Positions 8,286-17,844 are shown, counted from the stretch's first letter. The stretch is 64,000 nucleotides of DNA from Oceaniglobus ichthyenteri (GCF_003057885.1 NZ_QAGK01000008.1:1-64000); one strand, 5' to 3'. Notes: generated from the sequence alone by a model not told the origin. Numbers and translations: made by a program.

Positions 8286-8768
8286 ATGCCCGTGAATTAC
8301 GACGAACTGGAAAACACACTGGCCAGCCTCACGGCGGGCGAATGCGATGGCGTTGCCCTGATGGCAACGATTGCCTGTGAACTGCATCATTGCGACGACC
8401 GGTTCGATTGGACCGGATTTTACCGGGTCACCGCGCCCGATGTGTTGAAGATCGGGCCGTATCAGGGCGGCCATGGGTGTTTGGTTATTCCGTTTGATCG
8501 CGGCGTGTGCGGCGCGGCGGCGCGCAATCGCACGGTGCAATTGGTGGGGGATGTTTCGGCCTTTCCCGGCCATATCGCCTGTGCCGCCAGCACCCGATCG
8601 GAACTGGTTCTGCCGGTGATGAACGGCGACGGGGCGTTGATTGGCGTTCTGGATATCGACAGCAATCAACCCGATGCCTTTACCCAAACCGACGCTGATC
8701 GTCTGTCGCTGATTCTGGCGCGGTGTTTCAAAGATGTGGCCGCACCAGATTTTCGGGGTCATGCGTGA
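8286..8768 (+). CDS. msrC: Free methionine-(R)-sulfoxide reductase (GAF domain)
   Basis: The protein has 160 residues and is one GAF domain. It reduces free methionine-(R)-sulfoxide in the cytoplasm. The three redox cysteines are at C65 (GGHGC), C75 (GVCG) and C99 (PGHIAC), with the same 10 and 24 residue spacing as the known fRMsr enzyme of E. coli. The residue after C99 is Ala rather than the common Asp. ATG 8286 follows AAAGGAG. It is followed by a small coupled ORF and a LysE-type exporter. Confidence 0.88.
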   Translation: MPVNYDELENTLASLTAGECDGVALMATIACELHHCDDRFDWTGFYRVTAPDVLKIGPYQGGHGCLVIPFDRGVCGAAARNRTVQLVGDVSAFPGHIACAASTRSELVLPVMNGDGALIGVLDIDSNQPDAFTQTDADRLSLILARCFKDVAAPDFRGHA

Positions 8769-8829
8769 AAATGTCTTGCCACACCCCGAACCCCGGTGAC
8801 AGGTTTCAAACAAAAGGAGAGCCATTTCG

Positions 8830-8898
8830 ATGGGCCAACCCGAACAACCAATCCGCCGTGGTGATCTGGGTCATCGCGCCGCCCGTGTGCTGACATGA
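8830..8898 (+). CDS. 22-codon ORF upstream of, and overlapping, lysE
   Basis: ATG 8830 follows a strong Shine-Dalgarno (AAGGAGA at 8814-8820, spacing 9). The peptide begins MGQPEQPIRRGDLGHRAARV and ends at TGA 8896-8898. Its stop overlaps the ATG of the LysE-family gene (ATGA at 8895-8898). The LysE gene has no comparable ribosome site of its own, so translation of this ORF may deliver ribosomes to it. Whether the peptide itself works is unknown. Confidence 0.45.
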   Translation: MGQPEQPIRRGDLGHRAARVLT

Positions 8899-9515
8899 CG
8901 TTTGAAAGCTGGAGCATTTTCGCCCTGTTCTGGGTGGTGTTTGTTACCTCACCCGGGCCAAATGCGGTGAATTGTATTGATAACGGCATGACGTACGGGT
9001 TTCGCCGGGCCCTGTGGGGGGTGGCGGCAATTTTGACCCAGGCGGTGCTGTTCCTGACCCTGTCGGCGGCGGGGGTGGCGGCGTTGTTGGTCACATCGCC
9101 CACGGCGTTTTTCTGGGCAAAACTGATAGGGGCGGCGTTTCTGGTTTACCTTGGGGTGCGCGGATGGCTGAACGCGGGGCGCCGGGTGGTGGCGCGCCCG
9201 GTGACGGGGCGCACGATTTATGGGCGCGCCTTTCTGATCGCGACAATCAATGCCAAATCGGTGGCTGGCTATCTGGCGGCCTTTACCCAATTCGTGCAGC
9301 CCGATGTGGCGATCTGGGGCCAGATGGGGGTGATCGCGCCCACTGCCCTGACAATCACGGCGCTGTCCTATTGCGGATACACGGCCATTGGCGCGGGATT
9401 GGGGCGCGCGGCAATGGGGGCGGTTCTGAACGTGTGGTTTCGGCGGGGCATGGCAGTGTGTTTCGTGATTTATGGCACGCTTTTGGGGGGCTCGGCCGTG
9501 TTGACGCGGCCATGA
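8895..9515 (+). CDS. LysE/RhtB-family exporter
   Basis: The protein has 206 residues and about six hydrophobic segments. The family signature SPGPN is present (FVTSPGPNAVNCIDNG), followed by AKLIGAAFLVYLGVRGW. Members export amino acids and related compounds across the inner membrane; the substrate is not predictable. The ATG overlaps the stop of a 22-codon ORF. No LysG-type regulator is adjacent. Confidence 0.87.
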   Translation: MTFESWSIFALFWVVFVTSPGPNAVNCIDNGMTYGFRRALWGVAAILTQAVLFLTLSAAGVAALLVTSPTAFFWAKLIGAAFLVYLGVRGWLNAGRRVVARPVTGRTIYGRAFLIATINAKSVAGYLAAFTQFVQPDVAIWGQMGVIAPTALTITALSYCGYTAIGAGLGRAAMGAVLNVWFRRGMAVCFVIYGTLLGGSAVLTRP

Positions 9516-9585
9516 TCGGTGCACTCGGCCTGAGATAAACAGCAAAGCCGGGCATGTCCGCCCGCTGACAGCAGGAGAATGACAA

Positions 9586-12033
9586 ATGGCTGAGGGTGCG
9601 ACAACGGCGCGTGTGGTGATCATTGGTGGCGGCGTGGTCGGGGTTTCATCGCTGTATCATCTGGCCAAGGCCGGTTGGAGCGATTGCGTCTTGCTGGAAA
9701 AGAACGAATTGACCGCCGGATCAACCTGGCACGCGGCGGGCAATTGCCCCAATTTCAGCGCGTCCTGGGCGGTGATGAACATGCAGCGTTATTCATTGGA
9801 AATGTATCGCACCCTGGCCGATGATGTGGGGTATCCGATGAATTACCACGTCACAGGCGCGCTGCGGCTGGCCCACACCCGCGAACGGATGCGCGAATTT
9901 GAAAAGGTGGCAGGCATGGCCCGGTCTCAGGGGTTGCAGATGGATATCTGCACGCCCGAAGAGTTGCAGGCCCACAATCCGTTTCTGCAAACCCATGATC
10001 TGGCGGGCGGTCTGTGGGATCCGCTGGATGGCGATATCGATCCGGCGCAACTGACTCAGGCCCTGGCCAAGGGCGCGCGCGATCTGGGCGCGCGGATAAA
10101 GCGGTTTTGCCCGGCCACGGGCGTGTCGCGCAATGGGCAAGGGTGGATCGTTCACACCGATCAGGGCGATATTCGCTGTGAATATGTGGTCAACGCCGCG
10201 GGCTATTATGCCCAGCGGGTGGGCGAGTGGTTTCGCCCCCATGGCGGGCGGCGGGTGCCGATGGTGGTGATGAGCCATCAGTATTTTCTGACTGAACCGA
10301 TTGGCGAACTTGAAGCCTGGACCAAAGAGAAAGGTCGCAAGATGCCGATGATCCGCGATGTGGATTCATCCTATTATTTGCGTCAGGACAAGCACGGCCT
10401 GAATCTTGGCCCGTATGAAAGAAACTGCAAGGCGCACTGGATCACCCCCGATGATCCGATGCCCGATGATTTCAGCTTTCAACTCTATCCCGATGATCTG
10501 GACCGGCTTGAATGGTATATCGAAGACGCCATGGCCCGGGTGCCGATACTGGGCACCGCGGGGGTGGGGCGCAACATCAACGGCCCGATCCCCTATGCCC
10601 CCGATGGATTGCCGATGATCGGCCCGATGCCGGGGGTGAAAAACGCGTTTGAGGCGCATTCCTTTACCTTTGGTATCGTTCAGGCGGGTGGCGCGGGCAA
10701 GGTATTGGCCGAATGGATCATCGAAGGCGAAACCGAATGGGATATGTGGGCCTGTGATCCGCGCCGCTATACCGATCATGCCGATGATGCGTTTTGTCTG
10801 GCCAAGGCGCGTGAAACCTATGGCCATGAATACGCCATGCATTTCCCGCACCATGAATGGCCCGCGGGGCGCAATAAAAAGCTGTCGCCGGTGCATGACC
10901 GGATTATTGCCGCAGGCGGGCAGATGGGCGCCTATAACGGGTGGGAGAGGGCAAATTGGTTCGCAAGACCCGGCGATGATACAAGTCAGGCGGCCACCCA
11001 GACCTGGGCGCGATCCGGCCCGTGGGAACCGCGCATCAAAGAGGAGGTGGCAGCGGTGCAAAACGGGGTTGGCGTGCTGGACCTGCCCGGATTTTCGCGG
11101 TTCAATTTAGGCGGTGAAGGCGCCGCAGATTATTTGCGCGGCCTGATCGCCGGGGCGCTGCCCCGGGTCGGGCGGATGAACCTGGCGTATTTTCCCGACA
11201 GTCGCGGGCGGATCGTGAGCGAAATGTCGGTCATGCGCCACGGCGACGATTTCTTTACCCTGATCACCGCCGCCCCCGCCCAATGGCACGATTTCGATCT
11301 GTTGAACAAACATCTGCCCGCCACCCTGACCCTAAGCGATCACACCGCTGATTATTCGACGTTGATCGTGACCGGCCCAAAGGCGCGGGAGGTGTTTCAA
11401 TCCCTTGATACCCGTGCCGATCTGACCGCACCGTGGTTGTCGATACAACCCGCACAGGTGGGCGGTGTGGCCTGTGCATTGGCAAGGGTCAGTTTCGCGG
11501 GCGAACTGGGCTGGGAAGTGCACGCCGCCAACGTCGAAATTTCCGCGCTTTACGATGCGATCATCGGCGCGGGCGCGGTGCCGTTTGGCATGTATGCGCT
11601 GAACTCCTTGCGTCTGGAAAAGGGGTATCGCACATGGAAGGGCGATCTTTCCACTGATTACACGCTGCTTGAGGGCGGGTTGGAGCGGTTTGTCAGGTTT
11701 GACAAACCCGAAGATTTTCCCGGCAAGGCCGCGCTGTTGGCCGAAAAACAGGCGGGGCGCAAACGTGGGTTTGTGACCCTGCTGGTTGATGCCGATGATT
11801 GCGATGCGCCGCATATGTCACCCCTTTGGCACGGTGATACGGTGGTCGGCGAAACCACGTCGGGCGGATGGGGGTATCGGGTGAAGGCCTCTGTCGCGCT
11901 GGGCATGGTGCGGGCCGATCTGGCTGTGCCCGGCACGGTGCTGGAGGTTGAGATCTTTGGCCAAAGGCGGCGCGCCGTGGTGCAGCCCGACGCGCCCTTG
12001 TGGGATCCTGTAAACGAACGTATCCGCGCATGA
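9586..12033 (+). CDS. FAD oxidoreductase, dimethylglycine/sarcosine dehydrogenase type
   Basis: The protein has 815 residues in two parts. Residues 1-400 form a DAO-type flavin domain with a GxGxxG motif (G14, G16, G19) and GSTWHAAG, whose H49 matches the residue that carries covalent FAD in dimethylglycine dehydrogenases. Residues about 430-815 form a GcvT-like folate-binding domain. Such enzymes demethylate N-methylated glycines and pass the C1 unit to tetrahydrofolate. AGCAGGAGA precedes ATG 9586. The downstream homocysteine S-methyltransferase suggests a methyl-donor pathway (betaine, DMSP or related compounds). The exact substrate is inference. Confidence 0.85.
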   Translation: MAEGATTARVVIIGGGVVGVSSLYHLAKAGWSDCVLLEKNELTAGSTWHAAGNCPNFSASWAVMNMQRYSLEMYRTLADDVGYPMNYHVTGALRLAHTRERMREFEKVAGMARSQGLQMDICTPEELQAHNPFLQTHDLAGGLWDPLDGDIDPAQLTQALAKGARDLGARIKRFCPATGVSRNGQGWIVHTDQGDIRCEYVVNAAGYYAQRVGEWFRPHGGRRVPMVVMSHQYFLTEPIGELEAWTKEKGRKMPMIRDVDSSYYLRQDKHGLNLGPYERNCKAHWITPDDPMPDDFSFQLYPDDLDRLEWYIEDAMARVPILGTAGVGRNINGPIPYAPDGLPMIGPMPGVKNAFEAHSFTFGIVQAGGAGKVLAEWIIEGETEWDMWACDPRRYTDHADDAFCLAKARETYGHEYAMHFPHHEWPAGRNKKLSPVHDRIIAAGGQMGAYNGWERANWFARPGDDTSQAATQTWARSGPWEPRIKEEVAAVQNGVGVLDLPGFSRFNLGGEGAADYLRGLIAGALPRVGRMNLAYFPDSRGRIVSEMSVMRHGDDFFTLITAAPAQWHDFDLLNKHLPATLTLSDHTADYSTLIVTGPKAREVFQSLDTRADLTAPWLSIQPAQVGGVACALARVSFAGELGWEVHAANVEISALYDAIIGAGAVPFGMYALNSLRLEKGYRTWKGDLSTDYTLLEGGLERFVRFDKPEDFPGKAALLAEKQAGRKRGFVTLLVDADDCDAPHMSPLWHGDTVVGETTSGGWGYRVKASVALGMVRADLAVPGTVLEVEIFGQRRRAVVQPDAPLWDPVNERIRA

Positions 12034-12058
12034 CACGGTTTGAGTGGGAAATCGCCCA

Positions 12059-12418
12059 ATGCTGACGCGGCAGATATCGGTTGTGTGCCTGCTTTTATTG
12101 CTGATCGCCGCTCTGGCGTGGCTGCTGCGCCGGGATGGCGCGTTTTTGGCGTTCACATGTTTGGGGCTTATCGCGGTGTTAATCGGCACGGCGGTTCAGG
12201 TGTCGCTGGATAAAACCGGTCAGGCGGATGCCCTGACCCTGTGGAACATCTCGATCCTGGCGGTGCTGATCTTTGCGGTGGGCATGGTTTTCTGGGGGCG
12301 CAGCGGCTGGATTGTGGCGGATGTGCTAAGCGTGCTATCCGCGCCCTTCCTCGCGCTGGGGGTGATGGTGGCGCGAAACCTGTTTTACCCCTGGATCACC
12401 AAAGGAGCCCGGACATGA
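12059..12418 (+). CDS. Small membrane protein of unknown function
   Basis: The protein is about 119 residues with three or four hydrophobic segments (VVCLLLLLIAALAWLL; FLAFTCLGLIAVLIGTAV; ISILAVLIFAVGMVFW; VLSAPFLALGVMVA). No family is recognised. GTG 12044 is an alternative start; neither start has a strong ribosome site. The gene ends in an ATGA overlap with the homocysteine S-methyltransferase gene and begins 25 bases after the dehydrogenase, so it belongs to that operon. Confidence 0.6.
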   Translation: MLTRQISVVCLLLLLIAALAWLLRRDGAFLAFTCLGLIAVLIGTAVQVSLDKTGQADALTLWNISILAVLIFAVGMVFWGRSGWIVADVLSVLSAPFLALGVMVARNLFYPWITKGART

Positions 12419-13308
12419 CACAAATCACCCTGTTGGATGGGGGCATGGGGCAGGAACTGCTGAACCGTTCGGGCGATATGCCTACCAATCTGTGGGCGAC
12501 GCAGGTGATGCTGGATCACCCCGGGCTGGTGCAGGCGATACATGGCGATTATTTTGCTGCCGGGGCCACGGTGGCCACCTCCAACACCTATGCGGTGCAC
12601 CATGACCGGTTTGCCGGCACCGATTTCGCCCCCCGGTTTGATGAGATTCTGGCTATTGCTCTGGCGGCGGTGCGCACGGCGCGCGATGATCACGGCAGTG
12701 GCCGGATTGCCGGCGCGATAGGCCCGCTGATTGCCAGCTATCGCCCGGATATCCACCCCGATTCCGAACGTGCCGTGCCACTTTACGCCGAACTGGCCCG
12801 CGCGATGGCGCCCCATGTCGATCTGATCTTGGGGGAAACCGTCGCATCACTGGCCCATGCCGATGCCATTCTGACGGCCTGTGCGCCCTTGGGCGTGCCG
12901 GTCTGGCTGGCGGTCACGGTGCGTGACAGTGACGGGGCGAAACTGCGCTCGGGCGAGCATGTGGGCGATGTGATCGCAGTGGCGCACGGGCGCGCCGCCG
13001 CCCTGTTGGCCAATTGTTCCGCCCCCGAGGCGATGCCAGCCGCGATTGACGCGCTGTTGCCCGGTGATGTGCCTGTGGGGTGCTATGCCAATGCGTTCAC
13101 CCAGATCACCGAGGATTTTCTGAAAGAAAAACCCACGGTTGATGCCTTGTCGGCGCGCCGGGATATGGGGCCGCAGACCTACGCCGATCATGCCATGGAC
13201 TGGATCACCCAAGGGGCCACCATCGTTGGCGGTTGTTGTGAAACCGGGCCTGCCCATATCGCCGAACTGGCCCGCCGCATCCGCGCCGCAGGTCACAGCA
13301 TTATTTAG
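12415..13308 (+). CDS. Homocysteine S-methyltransferase family protein
   Basis: The protein has 297 residues, typical of MmuM/BHMT-type enzymes that transfer a methyl group to homocysteine to give methionine. The zinc ligands are visible: C201 in LLANCS, and a CC pair in VGGCCETGP near residue 272. The N-terminus LLDGGMGQELL is the usual start. AAAGGAG precedes ATG 12415. It is coupled by ATGA to the membrane protein gene. The likely donor is S-methylmethionine or a betaine-type compound supplied by the same operon, which is inference. Confidence 0.87.
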   Translation: MTQITLLDGGMGQELLNRSGDMPTNLWATQVMLDHPGLVQAIHGDYFAAGATVATSNTYAVHHDRFAGTDFAPRFDEILAIALAAVRTARDDHGSGRIAGAIGPLIASYRPDIHPDSERAVPLYAELARAMAPHVDLILGETVASLAHADAILTACAPLGVPVWLAVTVRDSDGAKLRSGEHVGDVIAVAHGRAAALLANCSAPEAMPAAIDALLPGDVPVGCYANAFTQITEDFLKEKPTVDALSARRDMGPQTYADHAMDWITQGATIVGGCCETGPAHIAELARRIRAAGHSII

Positions 13309-13322
13309 GAACGCCCCCGTCC

Positions 13323-13547
13323 CGCGCGATCCGCTCTCAATTGCTGCACCGCACGCCGGCCGCCCTGATCGAGGCGCGGCGGTTCACCGCCCCTGGCGCC
13401 GGGATGATCGTGCACAGCTTTAGCGCGACGCGCCGCTGGCAAGAAGATTTTACCGCCTTTGCGGGTCTGTTCCCGAAAGACCCTGCGTCAAACGGGATCG
13501 CGCTGACCCTGAAATGGGTCACCAGCCCGCTGCCGTATTTTTCATGA
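13323..13547 (+). pseudogene. C-terminal remnant of a DUF6946-like protein
   Basis: An open frame between the methyltransferase gene and the pseudouridine synthase gene reads RSQLLHRTPAALIEARRF, then MIVHSFSATRRWQEDFTAFA, and ends with a KWVTSP segment. From memory this matches the C-terminal part of a larger family (about 200 residues or more, DUF6946 as I recall). The homology begins at once after the neighbouring gene with no start codon or ribosome site in place, so it looks like the stump of a deleted gene. Confidence 0.4.
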
Positions 13548-13598
13548 AATATCCGATTGCGGCCTCACCCCCGGCGCAGGGCGTGCTATAGCGCGGCC

Positions 13599-14243
13599 AT
13601 GAGTGATTATTGCCCCCCCGATACCCCGCTTGAGGTGGTCCATGTGGATCATGAATTGTTGATTCTGGCAAAACCGGCGGGCCTGCTTTCGGTGCCGGGC
13701 AAGGGCGAACATCTGGCCGATTGCCTGATCACCCGGGCGCAAGCGGCGTTTCCACAGGCATTGCTGGTGCATCGGTTGGACCGCGACACATCAGGCGTGA
13801 TGGTGTTTGCGATGACCCCCCATGCCCAACGCCACCTGGGCCTGCAATTTGAAAAACGGTATGTAAAAAAAGCCTATGTGGCGCGGGTTTGGGGGCGGAT
13901 GGAGGCGAAAACCGGCACAGTCGATCTGCCGCTGATCGTGGATTGGCCAAACCGCCCGTTGCAAATGGTCGACCACGAAAACGGCCGTGTGGCGGTGACG
14001 GATTATCGGGTGATCAAGGCCGACGCAGATGAAAGCCGGGTGCGGTTGATGCCGCAAACCGGGCGTTCGCACCAGTTGCGCGTGCATATGTTGGCGCTGG
14101 GCCATCCGATATTGGGCGATCCGTTTTATGCCACCGGCCCGGCCCGTGATTTTCCGCGCCTGATGTTGCATGCCGAGAGCCTGAAACTGCGCCATCCCGA
14201 TGGCGGTGTCGGCATGACATTTCGGGTGAAATGCCCGTTTTGA
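13599..14243 (+). CDS. RluA-family pseudouridine synthase
   Basis: The protein has 214 residues and consists of the catalytic domain only, without an S4 domain. The catalytic motif HRLDRDTSG holds the active-site Asp. The segments PAGLLSVPGKG, TGRSHQLRVHM and GHPILGDPFYA are typical of RluA-type enzymes, which isomerise uridines in 23S rRNA or tRNA. The size fits the RluA subgroup, but the target base cannot be read from the sequence. The gene stands alone. Confidence 0.88.
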   Translation: MSDYCPPDTPLEVVHVDHELLILAKPAGLLSVPGKGEHLADCLITRAQAAFPQALLVHRLDRDTSGVMVFAMTPHAQRHLGLQFEKRYVKKAYVARVWGRMEAKTGTVDLPLIVDWPNRPLQMVDHENGRVAVTDYRVIKADADESRVRLMPQTGRSHQLRVHMLALGHPILGDPFYATGPARDFPRLMLHAESLKLRHPDGGVGMTFRVKCPF

Positions 14244-14372
14244 TCCGGGCGCGGGCGGGCGACTGCGTGCAGGCACGACACCCGCCCACCCGGCCACGCA
14301 GCGCGCCGAATATGCTGTTGTGGCGGGGGCGGGCGTGATAGGCGCGCCTTTTGCAGGTTGACGGAGGATGTC

Positions 14373-15197
14373 ATGGCGGCGCTGAGCGAAGAGGGCAAAC
14401 GGATCGTTTCGGATATGGCAGCGCGCCATGGGTTTGGCGAAGATGCCGTGGTGCATATGTTGGTGGCGCTGCAAAATGGCGGCGGCACCCAGGCGCAGTT
14501 CAACCATTTTGAATTTGGCGGCATGGGCCAATGGTCACTGGGTGGAATGACCATGGTTGGCGACATGTTCAACAATCAGATGAAGGCGCGGGTTGATGCC
14601 CTGTGTTCGGATTTGTCGGGTGTGGTACAGGCGGCATCGGTGTTTGCGCCGGAAGCGCGGTCATCGCAAAGCCAGTCACAGAGCGGATCCTGGTCGGGGA
14701 TGAACACCGGCGGGTCCAGCCTGTTTGTGCCGCAAGCGTCGGATTGGCCCGCGGATTTGGGGCAACCCGGATCGCAAGGCGCGCAGAATGACATGCGCTA
14801 TGCGTATTTTCCCGATCGGCAACGTCTGGCGATTTCCGTTGGCGGCGTGGTCACGGTGTATGACACCGGCATCCACCAGATTGGTGGGTTTGGACAGGCC
14901 CAGAGCGGTGATCAATCGCTGACATTCACCAGCCAGCATGGGGTGGTGCGGGTGGCCGATCTGCCGATTGTGGGCAACCGCGCGCCGGATACGCCTGCGT
15001 CAGACCCGATACCCGGCGCGTTACCGGCAAACCCACCGCCGCGTGTTTCGATGCCGCAACAGCCCGCACCCCCCTCTGAGGCGAGTGACGAGCAGATTTT
15101 CGCCCGGATCGAGCGTTTGGCAGACTTTCACGCGCGCGGGATTCTGAGCGATGAGGAATTTGGCGCGAAAAAGGCCGAGCTTTTGGCGCGCCTTTGA
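14373..15197 (+). CDS. SHOCT-domain protein
   Basis: The protein has 274 residues. The first 75 residues are helical with several Met and Gly residues. The middle is Ser/Gln/Gly-rich (SSQSQSQSGSWSG). Residues 140-200 look like a small beta domain, and a Pro-rich linker follows. The last 30 residues form a SHOCT helix pair (LADFHARGILSDEEFGAKKA), a module often found at protein ends in oligomerisation or membrane contexts. No signal peptide is visible. ATG 14373 has GGAGG 5 bases upstream. The function is unknown. Confidence 0.75.
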   Translation: MAALSEEGKRIVSDMAARHGFGEDAVVHMLVALQNGGGTQAQFNHFEFGGMGQWSLGGMTMVGDMFNNQMKARVDALCSDLSGVVQAASVFAPEARSSQSQSQSGSWSGMNTGGSSLFVPQASDWPADLGQPGSQGAQNDMRYAYFPDRQRLAISVGGVVTVYDTGIHQIGGFGQAQSGDQSLTFTSQHGVVRVADLPIVGNRAPDTPASDPIPGALPANPPPRVSMPQQPAPPSEASDEQIFARIERLADFHARGILSDEEFGAKKAELLARL

Positions 15198-15275
15198 TGG
15201 GGCGCCTTTACCGGCGTGTTTGGTGAAACCAAAGCGTACCTGTTGGCCTTGGCACCATAGCCAAACGGCCAATGC

Positions 15276-15307
15276 AAAAGGCCCCGGCGTTTCCACCGGG
15301 GCCTTTT
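15276..15307. terminator. Bidirectional terminator between the SHOCT gene and pnp
   Basis: AAAAGGCCCCGG (15276-15287) and CCGGGGCCTTTT (15296-15307) form a 12-bp stem with an 8-base loop. T-rich sequence flanks both sides (TTTTGATTTTT on the plus strand), and it lies between convergent genes. Confidence 0.88.
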
Positions 15308-15326
15308 GATTTTTCGTTACCAGCGC

Positions 15327-17459
15327 TTATTCGGCGTCTTCTTCGGCCTTGGCGGGTTCGCCGGTGGCTTGATCGACGATTTTCATCGACAGGCGTACCT
15401 TGCCGCGATCATCAAAGCCCAACAGTTTCACCCAAACCTCTTGGCCCTCTTTCAACACATCCGACGGATGGTTCAGGCGGCGGTTTTCGATTTGGGACAC
15501 ATGGACCAGACCATCGCGTTTGCCAAAGAAATTCACGAACGCACCGAAATCGACCAGTTTGACGACCGTGCCTTTGTAAATCTTGCCTTCTTCCGGCTCG
15601 GCCACGATCGAATAGATCATGTCATATGCCTTTTTGATGGCTTCGGCGTTTGAGCTGGCAATCTTGATGATGCCGTCGTCGTTGATATCGACCTTGGCGC
15701 CCGACACTTCGACGATTTCGCGGATCACCTTGCCGCCCGATCCGATGACTTCGCGGATTTTATCGGTTGGCACCTGCATGGTTTCGATCTTGGGCGCATG
15801 TTCGCTGAACGATCCGGCCGAGGACAACGCCTTGTTCATTTCGTTCAGGATATGGATCCGGCCATCCTTGGCCTGGGCCAATGCCTTTTCCATGATTTCG
15901 GGCGTGATGCCGGCAACCTTGATATCCATCTGCAGCGATGTGATGCCTTCGGCGGTGCCTGCGACCTTGAAATCCATATCGCCCAGGTGATCTTCGTCAC
16001 CCAGGATATCGGTGAGGATGGCGTATGAGCCGTCTTCCTCAAGGATCAGACCCATGGCCACACCGGCGACGGGCGCCTTCAGGGGTACGCCGGCATCCAT
16101 CATCGACAATGACCCACCGCAAACCGACGCCATCGAGGACGAGCCGTTGGATTCGGTGATCTCAGACACGACGCGGATGGTGTATGGGAAATCGGTTGCC
16201 GCAGGCAGAACCGCCTGAAGCGCGCGCCAGGCCAATTTGCCATGGCCGATTTCGCGACGACCCGGAGGGCCGAAACGCCCCACCTCGCCCACCGAATAGG
16301 GGGGGAAGTTATAGTGCAGCAGGAAGTTGGATTTATACATGCCCTGCAATGAATCGATCATCTGTTCATCGTCGCCGGTGCCCAGGGTAGTTACGACCAG
16401 ACCTTGGGTTTCGCCACGGGTAAACAGGGCCGAACCATGGGTGCGGGGCAGGATGCCGGTTTCCGAAACGATCGGGCGCACGGTTGTCGTGTCGCGGCCA
16501 TCGATGCGTTTGCCGGTTTTCACCACGTCACCGCGCAGGATGCTTGATTCCAGCTTTTTGATCGCCGAACCGAGGTTTTCATCGGCCAACTGCTCTTCGC
16601 TGAGTTTGTCCTTGATCGCGGCGACAGCATTGGAAATCGCGGTGGTGCGTTCCTGTTTGTCGGTGATCGCAAAGGCGGCGCGCATGTCGGATTCACCGGC
16701 GGATTTGACGGCGTCAAACAATGCGCTGTAATCGGCAGGCTGGAAATCGAACGGTTCCTTGGCACAGGCTTCGGCCAATTCGATGATCAGGTCGATCACC
16801 GGCTGAATCTGATCGTGGGCAAATTTCACCGCGCCCAGCATTTCTGCTTCGGTCAGCTCATAGGCTTCGGATTCAACCATCATCACGGCGTCTTTGGTGC
16901 CGGCCACAACCAGATCCAACCGCTGTTCGGGGTTGAGTTTAAGGTTGTGCATATCTTCGATGTCGGGGTTCAGCGTGTATTCGCCATTGCTGAATCCAAC
17001 CCGGCAGCCCGCGATGGGGCCCATGAACGGCGCGCCCGAAATGGTCAGCGCGGCCGAGGCGGCAATCATCGCCACCATGTCGGGATCATTGACCAGATCA
17101 TGGGACAGCACGGTGCAGATCACCAATACTTCGTTCTTGAAACCGGGCGCGAACAAGGGGCGGATCGGACGGTCGATCAGACGGCTTGTCAGGGTTTCTT
17201 TTTCCGTGGGGCGGGCCTCACGTTTGAAAAAGCCACCGGGCACTTTGCCGGCTGCGTAATATTTTTCGTTGTAATGCACGGTCAGCGGAAAGAAATCCTG
17301 CCCCGGCTTTTGTTGTTTGGCGAATGTAACGTTTGCCATAACGCTGGTTTCACCCAGGGTGGCGATGACCGAACCATCGGCCTGGCGGGCAACCTTGCCC
17401 GTTTCCAAAGTCAGGGTTTCTTGGCCCCACTGAATGGATTTTGTCGTGACGTTGAACAT
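15327..17459 (-). CDS. pnp: Polynucleotide phosphorylase
   Basis: The protein has 710 residues. It degrades RNA from the 3' end using phosphate and is a core part of the degradosome. The two RNase PH-like domains cover residues 1-550; the second contains [23 protein letters not shown]. They are followed by a KH domain ([20 protein letters not shown], near 565) and an S1 domain ([19 protein letters not shown], near 625). ATG 17459 is preceded by GAGGAA. It lies downstream of rpsO, the usual order. A terminator and a gene remnant lie between them, so pnp may have its own promoter here. Confidence 0.96.
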   Translation of the reverse strand: MFNVTTKSIQWGQETLTLETGKVARQADGSVIATLGETSVMANVTFAKQQKPGQDFFPLTVHYNEKYYAAGKVPGGFFKREARPTEKETLTSRLIDRPIRPLFAPGFKNEVLVICTVLSHDLVNDPDMVAMIAASAALTISGAPFMGPIAGCRVGFSNGEYTLNPDIEDMHNLKLNPEQRLDLVVAGTKDAVMMVESEAYELTEAEMLGAVKFAHDQIQPVIDLIIELAEACAKEPFDFQPADYSALFDAVKSAGESDMRAAFAITDKQERTTAISNAVAAIKDKLSEEQLADENLGSAIKKLESSILRGDVVKTGKRIDGRDTTTVRPIVSETGILPRTHGSALFTRGETQGLVVTTLGTGDDEQMIDSLQGMYKSNFLLHYNFPPYSVGEVGRFGPPGRREIGHGKLAWRALQAVLPAATDFPYTIRVVSEITESNGSSSMASVCGGSLSMMDAGVPLKAPVAGVAMGLILEEDGSYAILTDILGDEDHLGDMDFKVAGTAEGITSLQMDIKVAGITPEIMEKALAQAKDGRIHILNEMNKALSSAGSFSEHAPKIETMQVPTDKIREVIGSGGKVIREIVEVSGAKVDINDDGIIKIASSNAEAIKKAYDMIYSIVAEPEEGKIYKGTVVKLVDFGAFVNFFGKRDGLVHVSQIENRRLNHPSDVLKEGQEVWVKLLGFDDRGKVRLSMKIVDQATGEPAKAEEDAE

Positions 17460-17589
17460 GTAAGTTCCTCATGTCGGCCCTTGGGCCATTGCGTAGGGGG
17501 CGAATTCCCCCTGACCCCGGTATCTTGTAGGGCGCTGGGTCCGGGCGCCTGCCATGGGCAAGATAGATCGCCCATACCCTAGTTTTAAT

Positions 17590-17754
17590 GCATATGAAAG
17601 GGCTGCGGTGGCACCGCATGGCTATGACGCGATGCAGCGGGGCACATTGGTGACGGTCAACGAACCCATGCCGAGCATCGCTGCAAATTGGGTGATCCCG
17701 TTTCTGCCGCGCCGCGCTGTGTTGAAAATGATCGCAAAGATGCAAAAGAAATAA
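17590..17754 (+). pseudogene. C-terminal remnant of a short-chain dehydrogenase
   Basis: The plus-strand frame, open from ATG 17554, includes the stretch AVAPHGYDAMQRGTLVTVNE and ends with WVIPFLPRRAVLKMIAKMQK. This resembles the C-terminal tail of SDR enzymes, where 'GY..M..G...V' is followed by a Pro-Arg-Arg helix. The Rossmann core and the YxxxK motif are absent. It sits opposite to, and between, rpsO and pnp, and looks like a decayed fragment. Confidence 0.4.
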
Positions 17755-17793
17755 GCCGCAGGCGCCAGATATCAGGGCCGGCCCCGAAACGCG

Positions 17794-17819
17794 AAACGCC
17801 CGCGCAGGGGCGGGCGTTT
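17794..17819. terminator. Terminator downstream of rpsO
   Basis: AAACGCCCG (17794-17802) pairs with CGGGCGTTT (17811-17819). It follows rpsO on the minus strand and the SDR remnant on the plus strand, so it may work both ways. The T-runs are short. Confidence 0.7.
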
Positions 17820-17844
17820 GCAAATCATCGGATCAAACAGCGTC

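Noticed and set aside
13548-13570. Additional copy of the GGATATTT repeat after the DUF6946 remnant
   Set aside because: Only a short core (GAAATATCC) matches and the flanks differ; this could easily be chance.
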